DNA from: Cytophagales bacterium
GTDB lineage: Bacteria > Bacteroidota > Bacteroidia > Cytophagales > Cyclobacteriaceae
Length of the DNA: 47,393 bases
Reading direction: 5' to 3'
NCBI GenBank assembly: GCA_025358885.1
Contig: JANYHW010000212.1
Span: forward strand, 1-47,393
A program made the translations under genes and the position numbers. Under the pieces are notes generated by a model. That model had not been told where the DNA came from. It ran no database searches and saw nothing but the letters and a program-made list of their open reading frames with translations. Below are positions 42,270 to 47,393 of this stretch, in pieces (position 1 is the stretch's first letter; each line of letters opens with the position of its first letter).

Positions 42270-42590
42270 TTACTTCGGCGCCAGCCGCAGTACGATGCCG
42301 TCAATATCTTTCGTAATCCTGATTTGACAGCCCAGGCGACTATTTTCCCTGACATGGAACGCCTCATCGAGCATGGCCAGCTCTGCATCACTCTGTTCTG
42401 GCAGATGAATATCAGATTCCAAATAGCATTGACAGGAAGCGCACAAAGCCATCCCACCGCATATTCCTTCCACGGGAAGTTCATATGATTTGCACACTTC
42501 CATGATGTTCATGTTCATGTCCGTGGGGGCTTCCAATTTATGGGAAACGCCCTCGCGGTCAATGATGTTCACATGAATCATATTTTCCAT
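42270..42590 (-). CDS. 2Fe-2S ferredoxin (adrenodoxin-like)
   Basis: A 106-residue protein with the four cluster cysteines in the adrenodoxin pattern: C-x5-C-x2-C in GICGGMALCASCQCY and the fourth in RLGCQIRI. It carries electrons, usually one at a time, to oxygenases, cytochromes P450 or Fe-S assembly. It lies 35 bp downstream of a ferredoxin-NADP reductase-like gene on the same strand, so the two probably form an electron-transfer chain. A second ATG three codons in (42581) is an alternative start. Confidence 0.92.
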   Translation of the reverse strand: MENMIHVNIIDREGVSHKLEAPTDMNMNIMEVCKSYELPVEGICGGMALCASCQCYLESDIHLPEQSDAELAMLDEAFHVRENSRLGCQIRITKDIDGIVLRLAPK

Positions 42591-42625
42591 GGAGCTTTTC
42601 TTATCTAATTGGTCGGTGAATAAAT

Positions 42626-43642
42626 TCAGAATCCGTTTACACCATTTACGGTAGTATACTTCAAAACATTCTTCTTGTTTGGATATATCTTGGCAAATGC
42701 CGCTTGTACCGCAAGTGTGCCTTCATGGAAGCCGCACAAAATTAGTTTCAGCTTGCCCGGATAGGTATTAATATCTCCCACAGCAAAAACTCCCTTCCGG
42801 GTAGTCGAGTAATCAACGGTGTTCACCTTGACGGCGTTCTTTTCAAGCTCCAGACCCCAATCTGCAATGGGTCCGAGGCTCGGAGTCAATCCGAACAAGG
42901 GAATGAAATGATCAGTCTCCTTTATCTTGTCTCCATGGCTTGCATGCTTGATGGTGACACCACCCACATGGCCACGACTATCCGCAGTAATGCCGACGAC
43001 CTCCGCATCCGTAATCAATTGGATTTTGTCATCGGCTGCCAGATCCATCACTTTTTGAACAGAGTCAAGGTGGCCTCTGAACGATGTCCGGCGGTGTACC
43101 AGTGCGATCTCTTTTGCGATCTTCTTTTCGGCAAGGTAGATTGTCCAATCGAGTGCTGAATCCCCACCGCCAGAAATAACCACCCGCTTTCCTCTGTAGA
43201 ATTCGGGATCCTTGATGATATACTCCACCCCCTTGTCTTCAAATTTCTCAAGGTTTTCAATGGGAGGCTTTCTTGGCTCGAATACCCCGAGACCCCCCGC
43301 GATGATCACCACAGGCGCCTGATGTCGCGTCCCTTTATTCGTCGTGACTATAAATTGATTGTCGGTCGTTTCCTCCAATTGCTGGACGGTTTCGCCCAGG
43401 GTGAAGTTTGGCTTGAAGACGGCTATCTGCTCCATCAGCTTTCCCACCAATTCTCCGGCATTGACAATGGGGTAGCCCGGGATGTCATAAATGGGTTTTT
43501 TCGGATATATCTCAATCAATTGACCACCGGGTTCAGGAAGGGAGTCGATCAAATGGCATCTTAATTTCAGGAGTCCAGCCTCAAAAACAGTAAACAGGCC
43601 CACCGGCCCCGCCCCAATAATGATGATGTCTGTCTGGACCAT
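42626..43642 (-). CDS. Ferredoxin-NADP+ reductase, thioredoxin-reductase-like type
   Basis: A 338-residue flavoprotein. FAD-binding IIIIGAGPVGLFTVFEAGL and the following LPEPGGQLIEIYPKKPIYDI, NAD(P)-binding VVISGGGDSALDWTIYLAEK with VHRR for the 2'-phosphate, and GVFAVGDINTYPGK are typical of the TrxR-like FNR of Bacillus and Bacteroidota. The redox CxxC pair of true thioredoxin reductase is absent, supporting FNR. ATG 43642 (MVQTDIIIIG) was chosen because the FAD domain begins there; the frame extends to 43738. It is upstream of the 2Fe-2S ferredoxin gene. Confidence 0.92.
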   Translation of the reverse strand: MVQTDIIIIGAGPVGLFTVFEAGLLKLRCHLIDSLPEPGGQLIEIYPKKPIYDIPGYPIVNAGELVGKLMEQIAVFKPNFTLGETVQQLEETTDNQFIVTTNKGTRHQAPVVIIAGGLGVFEPRKPPIENLEKFEDKGVEYIIKDPEFYRGKRVVISGGGDSALDWTIYLAEKKIAKEIALVHRRTSFRGHLDSVQKVMDLAADDKIQLITDAEVVGITADSRGHVGGVTIKHASHGDKIKETDHFIPLFGLTPSLGPIADWGLELEKNAVKVNTVDYSTTRKGVFAVGDINTYPGKLKLILCGFHEGTLAVQAAFAKIYPNKKNVLKYTTVNGVNGF

Positions 43643-43780
43643 TGCTTCTGAAATAATCGCGAAAATAAATATTTCTGCTCTGAAACCCCTGTGAAAGTGA
43701 GTTTCATAAAAAAATGAGAACCAAATCCTTCTTTTCAACCTTTTAACATCCAGGCTGCAAGGTTGTTTACGCGGACATTA

Positions 43781-43811
43781 TTGATGGGTTGGCCGAATAG
43801 AATTAACTTTG
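43781..43811 (+). promoter_or_regulatory. Promoter of the purF-like gene
   Basis: TTG (43781-43783), 20-bp spacer, TAACTTTG (43804-43811): a good fit to the Bacteroidota -33/-7 consensus. The ATG at 43824 is only 12 bp beyond the -7 box, so the mRNA leader must be very short. An in-frame TTG at 43809 lies inside the box and is not the start. Confidence 0.7.
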
Positions 43812-43823
43812 TCCTTTGATAAG

Positions 43824-45707
43824 ATGAGCGATTCCATTCTCCACGAGTGCGGCATAGCGTTGGTTCGGCTCCGCAAGCCCCTATCCTATTATATCGAAAA
43901 GTACGGCCCCACCTATGGGATGAACAAGATGTACATCCTGATGGAAAAGCAGCACAACCGCGGACAGGATGGCGCGGGCATTGCCAACATTAAAATTGAT
44001 CAGGAACCGGGCCTGCGATACATCAGCCGATACCGCTCTATGAAGAGTCAGCCGGTTGCAAGCCTGTTCAGGAAAATCGGGAAGAAATACAAGAGGGCCC
44101 AGAAGGCTGGGAAAGAGAAATTCAGAAATGAAAAGTGGCTGAAGCGGCACCTGGCATTTTCAGGTGAATTGTGGTTAGGGCATCTTCGCTACGGCACACA
44201 CGGCTTCAACAGCATAGAAAATGTGCATCCTTTTCTGCGTCAGAATAACTGGAGAAGCCGGAACCTAGTCATGGCGGGGAACTTCAACATGACCAATGTA
44301 GATGAACTCTTCGATATCCTGGTCAACCTGGGTCAGCATCCCAAGGAAAAGGTAGATACCGTGACGGTTATGGAGAAAATTGGTCACTTCCTTGATGAAG
44401 AGGTTCAGCTCCAATTTGAGAAATACAAGGACCAGTTCACCAATAAAGAAGTCTCAGACATTATTGAGAATGAAATTGACCTCGCCCACATGCTCAAGCG
44501 GGCATGCAAAGACTTTGATGGGGGCTATACCATGGCAGGCATGATAGGTTCCGGCTCCGCATTTGTAGTGCGCGACCCCAATGGTATCCGGCCTGCGTAT
44601 TATTATGCCGACGAGGAAGTGGTGGTGGTGGCATCAGAAAAGCCTGCGATCAAGACTGCGTTCAATATTGAATACAGTCAAATTGAAGAAGTAAAGCCCG
44701 GCCATGCCCTGATCATTACCAAGAGCGGTGAATACGCACAGCACCCCATCGTTCCTGCGGGGGAAAAGAAATCCTGCAGCTTTGAGAGGGTTTATTTCTC
44801 AAGGGGCAACGATCCGGATATTTACCGCGAAAGGAAAATGCTGGGAAAACTGGTTGTACCCCAGGTACTGAAAGCGATTAATTTTGATTTGAAGAATACG
44901 GTTTTCTCATACATCCCGAATACAGCCGAAACCGCTTTCTACGGAATGATGGCCGAAGTGGAAAATTACCTGATTCGAAGGCAGACGGAAGTGATTATCG
45001 ATGGTAAACCATCTGTCGACTCACTGGAGGACATACTTTCTTTCCGACCAAGGATTGAAAAGATTGTAATTAAAGATGCCAAACTCCGGACTTTCATTGC
45101 CGACGACGATCACCGGGACGAACTGGTTGCGCATGTTTACGACACCACCTATGAGGTTGTCAACCGGGACAAAGATACATTAGTGGTCATTGATGACTCC
45201 ATTGTTCGGGGCACAACACTTGAGAAAAGCATCTTACGCCTCCTGGACCGTCTGGGACCCAAGAAGATTGTTGTCATTTCCTCCGCTCCACAAATTCGTT
45301 TTCCGGATTGTTACGGCATCGATATGAGTCGCATGGGAGATTTTGTTGCCTTTCGTGCGGTAATTGAACTCCTGAAAGAACAAGGCAAGGATTATTTGTT
45401 GGGAGAAGTATATGAACAATGTCAGCGATCTGCATTGGATGAGAATCCTGCCAACCACGTGAAAAGACTTTACGAACAATTTACCTATGAGGAGATTTCG
45501 GACAAGATCGCAGACATCGTAAAGCCGGCGGATATGAAGGCGGAGTTAAAAGTTGTTTTCCAAACCGTCGATGCCCTTCACAAAGCCATCCCCCATCACT
45601 CCGGTGACTGGTATTTCACCGGAAACTATCCTACCGCTGGAGGAATGAAGGTCGCCAATAAGTCATATGTCAATTATATGGAAGGTAGGCTGGTGAGAGC
45701 GTATTAG
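43824..45707 (+). CDS. PurF-like amidophosphoribosyltransferase, long form
   Basis: A 627-residue class II glutamine amidotransferase fused to a PRPP-binding type I phosphoribosyltransferase. The N-terminal nucleophile is Cys9 in HECGIALV, exposed after removal of a short propeptide. The Ntn core has QHNRGQDGAGIA and LGHLRYGTHG; the PRPP loop is VVIDDSIVRGTT, intact. Standard PurF has about 470-510 residues; this one has extra segments, including a basic stretch at ~75-105 (KKYKRAQKAGKEKFRNEKW) and an extended C-terminus. PurF makes phosphoribosylamine in purine synthesis. Bacteroidota can carry a second, shorter PurF, so this may be a paralogue with another role. Confidence 0.85.
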   Translation: MSDSILHECGIALVRLRKPLSYYIEKYGPTYGMNKMYILMEKQHNRGQDGAGIANIKIDQEPGLRYISRYRSMKSQPVASLFRKIGKKYKRAQKAGKEKFRNEKWLKRHLAFSGELWLGHLRYGTHGFNSIENVHPFLRQNNWRSRNLVMAGNFNMTNVDELFDILVNLGQHPKEKVDTVTVMEKIGHFLDEEVQLQFEKYKDQFTNKEVSDIIENEIDLAHMLKRACKDFDGGYTMAGMIGSGSAFVVRDPNGIRPAYYYADEEVVVVASEKPAIKTAFNIEYSQIEEVKPGHALIITKSGEYAQHPIVPAGEKKSCSFERVYFSRGNDPDIYRERKMLGKLVVPQVLKAINFDLKNTVFSYIPNTAETAFYGMMAEVENYLIRRQTEVIIDGKPSVDSLEDILSFRPRIEKIVIKDAKLRTFIADDDHRDELVAHVYDTTYEVVNRDKDTLVVIDDSIVRGTTLEKSILRLLDRLGPKKIVVISSAPQIRFPDCYGIDMSRMGDFVAFRAVIELLKEQGKDYLLGEVYEQCQRSALDENPANHVKRLYEQFTYEEISDKIADIVKPADMKAELKVVFQTVDALHKAIPHHSGDWYFTGNYPTAGGMKVANKSYVNYMEGRLVRAY

Positions 45708-45728
45708 ATCATCTATTACCAAGTAAAA

Positions 45729-45751
45729 AGGCCTCGACATAGTTGAGGCCT
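45729..45751. terminator. Bidirectional intrinsic terminator
   Basis: AGGCCTCGAC (45729-45738), loop ATA, GTTGAGGCCT (45742-45751): a 10-bp stem with one G-U pair. Plus strand continues CTCTTAATTTTCTTT; minus strand continues TTTTTACTT. It lies between the convergent purF-like and T9SS genes and serves both. Confidence 0.85.
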
Positions 45752-45772
45752 CTCTTAATTTTCTTTCCAAAG

Positions 45773-47393
45773 CTACCGAACCACAAGCTTTTGCCGGACA
45801 AGCTGTTGGTCAATAGCGACAGATACAATATAAAGTCCCGGTGAAAGGGTCTGAGGGGACACAATTCTGAGTTGGATTGAATTCAGACTAAGTGCCATGA
45901 ACTTAAATAGCTCCTCGCCTCCGAGGTCTTGAACGATAATATAAGCATCCTTGCCAAGGTCTGAGGCCGCCAAACCGATCATGAATTCAGATCCGCTCGT
46001 TGGGTTCGGATATATTGTCCAGGTCGCCTCTTCTGTCACATTCACATTAACAACTTTTGAGTATGAAACATTGCCTGAAAAGTCCGTCTGCTTCAGTCGG
46101 TAATAAGAATTTCCAGCCAATGGATTTTCATCTGATAAGACATAGTCTGTTTGGGAAACTTTTGTCCCTTGTCCTTTGACAACAGTAAGTTTTTCAAATT
46201 TCTCAACATCGGACGCCCGTTCAACGGTAAAGAAATCATTATTGAGTTCAGACGCAGTAGACCAGATCAACTGAACCTTTCTCTGCTGAACAGTGGCATT
46301 AAAACTTAAGAGTTCAATTGGCAATGGTGTGGCTGCCTTATTGATGGTCGTAATCCTCCAATCGCCAACCAGGTTGGCAAGTGTAATTAAACCTCCGGTT
46401 CTGGCCGCCGTTGGATTTGGGGCTGACCCTGTCGCTGCCAGATGAGTACCAAAATCAGTTACAGTAGTTGCTGCATTGCTGACCGCCAATCGGATATCGG
46501 ATAAGGTTCCTGCCAATAGACCTGTCATCGTTACCGCTATATCATATGTACCACCAGTGGCCGTGGTGGCCGTGACAAACTGAGCATCATTCTTTCGAAC
46601 AATGTTTGTTCCCGCATCGCTATAGAAGGGACTTAAATCTGTAGATGTAGTGGCGTTTGTATGGGTAACACTGAATGAACCTGTAGCCGTTGGGCTTGCG
46701 TTGCTGTTAATGGCAACTGGACGATAGGAGGAGGCTGTTGATGACCCCACAGGAAAAAGTCCGTATAAATTGGCGATGCTGCTAGACACGGCAGTGCCGC
46801 TCAGCCAGAACCGGCTTAGAGTTCCTCCATACATCCAGTTGGTTGTAGTACTAGCTGTGCGGGAGAGCGTGGATGGAGTTCCGCTGGAGCCCAGTGTAAA
46901 GGCAAAACCGGCGAGATTGACAACACCCGAAGTCATAGTAAGGTTATCCAGCGTAGTGGTGCTGCTGCCGATGGTAATTTGGGGTATGGTGCCAAAAGTA
47001 TTGTTAAGGGTGAGGTTATAAAATGTGTTGGAAGCTGTTCCACCAATAGTCTGCCCAGCGGTACCATTGAGATTGATTGTGCTGTTGGTATTGACAAAGG
47101 TAGCACCGTTGTTAGTCCAATTACCGGCCACATTGTGAATAAAAGCGCCCGCTGTAATGGTGGTGCCGGAAGACAACGTGACGCTGCCACCAATGGTAAG
47201 GGCTGCTGCTGCGGTTGCAGTTGCAGTGCCGTTCATAACGAAGTTATTATTGATCGCCGTCACCCCGGTAACTTTAGACAAGTCTTTCGCCCCACTGCCT
47301 GAAAGTGTCAGATTGTTGTACGTAAAGTCTCCTACGGTTTGCGCACCACCATTGTACTCAACCGTTCCAGTACTTTGCGTAAATGTCGCATTG
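45773..47393 (-). CDS. T9SS-secreted repetitive surface protein, N-terminus outside window
   Basis: Open to the right edge of the window; about 540 residues are visible. The C-terminal ~80 residues form a type A T9SS sorting domain (WTIYPNPTSGSEFMIGL ... LSPGLYIVSVAIDQQLVRQK), which directs export through the type IX system and then surface attachment or release. Before it is a stretch with the pattern PLPIELLSFNATVQQRKVQLIW, common in Bacteroidota surface proteins. The N-terminal visible part is a low-complexity, Thr/Gly/Asn-rich beta-helix-like repeat (STINLNGTAGQTIGGT; FYNLTLNN; YNNLTLSGSG). It is probably a large adhesin or surface protein. Confidence 0.85.
   Translation of the reverse strand, partial: NATFTQSTGTVEYNGGAQTVGDFTYNNLTLSGSGAKDLSKVTGVTAINNNFVMNGTATATAAAALTIGGSVTLSSGTTITAGAFIHNVAGNWTNNGATFVNTNSTINLNGTAGQTIGGTASNTFYNLTLNNTFGTIPQITIGSSTTTLDNLTMTSGVVNLAGFAFTLGSSGTPSTLSRTASTTTNWMYGGTLSRFWLSGTAVSSSIANLYGLFPVGSSTASSYRPVAINSNASPTATGSFSVTHTNATTSTDLSPFYSDAGTNIVRKNDAQFVTATTATGGTYDIAVTMTGLLAGTLSDIRLAVSNAATTVTDFGTHLAATGSAPNPTAARTGGLITLANLVGDWRITTINKAATPLPIELLSFNATVQQRKVQLIWSTASELNNDFFTVERASDVEKFEKLTVVKGQGTKVSQTDYVLSDENPLAGNSYYRLKQTDFSGNVSYSKVVNVNVTEEATWTIYPNPTSGSEFMIGLAASDLGKDAYIIVQDLGGEELFKFMALSLNSIQLRIVSPQTLSPGLYIVSVAIDQQLVRQKLVVR

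Noticed and set aside
1-47393. tRNA, rRNA, CRISPR array, insertion sequence, prophage
   Set aside because: No cloverleaf-like sequence, regular spacer array, transposase, integrase or phage structural gene was seen on either strand.

Overview
The window looks like a chromosomal stretch from a Bacteroidota bacterium, most likely Cytophagia-like. The evidence is a type IX secretion sorting domain (45773-47393), a DUF4249 lipoprotein, a SusB-type GH97 enzyme, starts without clear Shine-Dalgarno sequences, and several copies of the Bacteroidota -7 promoter element TAnnTTTG. I see no tRNA, rRNA, CRISPR array, IS element, phage gene or integrase. The content is mostly core metabolism and envelope biology with small accessory clusters.

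Layout. 1-3300: end of a sulfatase, an SGLT-type sodium symporter, a 455-bp gap holding two copies of a REP-like hairpin repeat, and a myo-inositol oxygenase; symporter plus oxygenase could import and oxidise inositol. 3360-7490 (minus): a cysteine-rich DUF4249 lipoprotein and an exported TPR-CHAT protease-like protein. 7719-10616: an operon starting with a NOP2/Sun rRNA m5C methyltransferase, followed by an MDR oxidoreductase, a small two-helix membrane protein and a DUF5655 protein. 10777-15085: GH97 alpha-glucosidase, three small soluble proteins (VOC, DUF1905/YdeI, MmcQ/YjbR) and a cysteine-synthase-fold enzyme. 15090-17691 (minus): a GT39/ArnT-like membrane glycosyltransferase overlapping an LpxR-like lipid A deacylase, a possible lipid A remodelling pair.

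17869-23039 (plus): a secreted SUMF1-fold protein lacking the FGE cysteines, a Tat-exported Gfo/Idh/MocA oxidoreductase, a short AraC regulator, VOC and DUF1801/YdeI proteins, a PlsC acyltransferase and a CrcB fluoride channel. 23138-27028 (minus): a vanadium-haloperoxidase-like lipoprotein behind an outer-membrane barrel gene, an unknown membrane protein, and rsmG. 27296-32478 (plus): DUF1801 protein, M28 peptidase, BamA/TamA-like barrel, TylF-like methyltransferase, CYTH protein and a small Cys-motif secreted protein.

32559-39990: core genes. An ECF-like sigma factor and a GT2 glycosyltransferase (minus) diverge from tgt, an LptF/G permease and an EamA transporter (plus). ispE and fabI (minus) diverge from murI (plus). 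40229-47393: a TPR sensor histidine kinase, a ferredoxin/ferredoxin-NADP reductase pair, a long PurF-like amidotransferase, and the C-terminal part of a repetitive T9SS-secreted surface protein that runs off the right edge.

The most notable observations are a Tgt that lacks the three zinc cysteines, mirrored -7 boxes between GT2 and tgt, a dyad in the fabI leader next to murI, the exported CHAT protein, the LpxR/ArnT-like overlap, and the hairpin repeats upstream of the inositol oxygenase. I did not find a clearly new multi-gene defence or mobile system.
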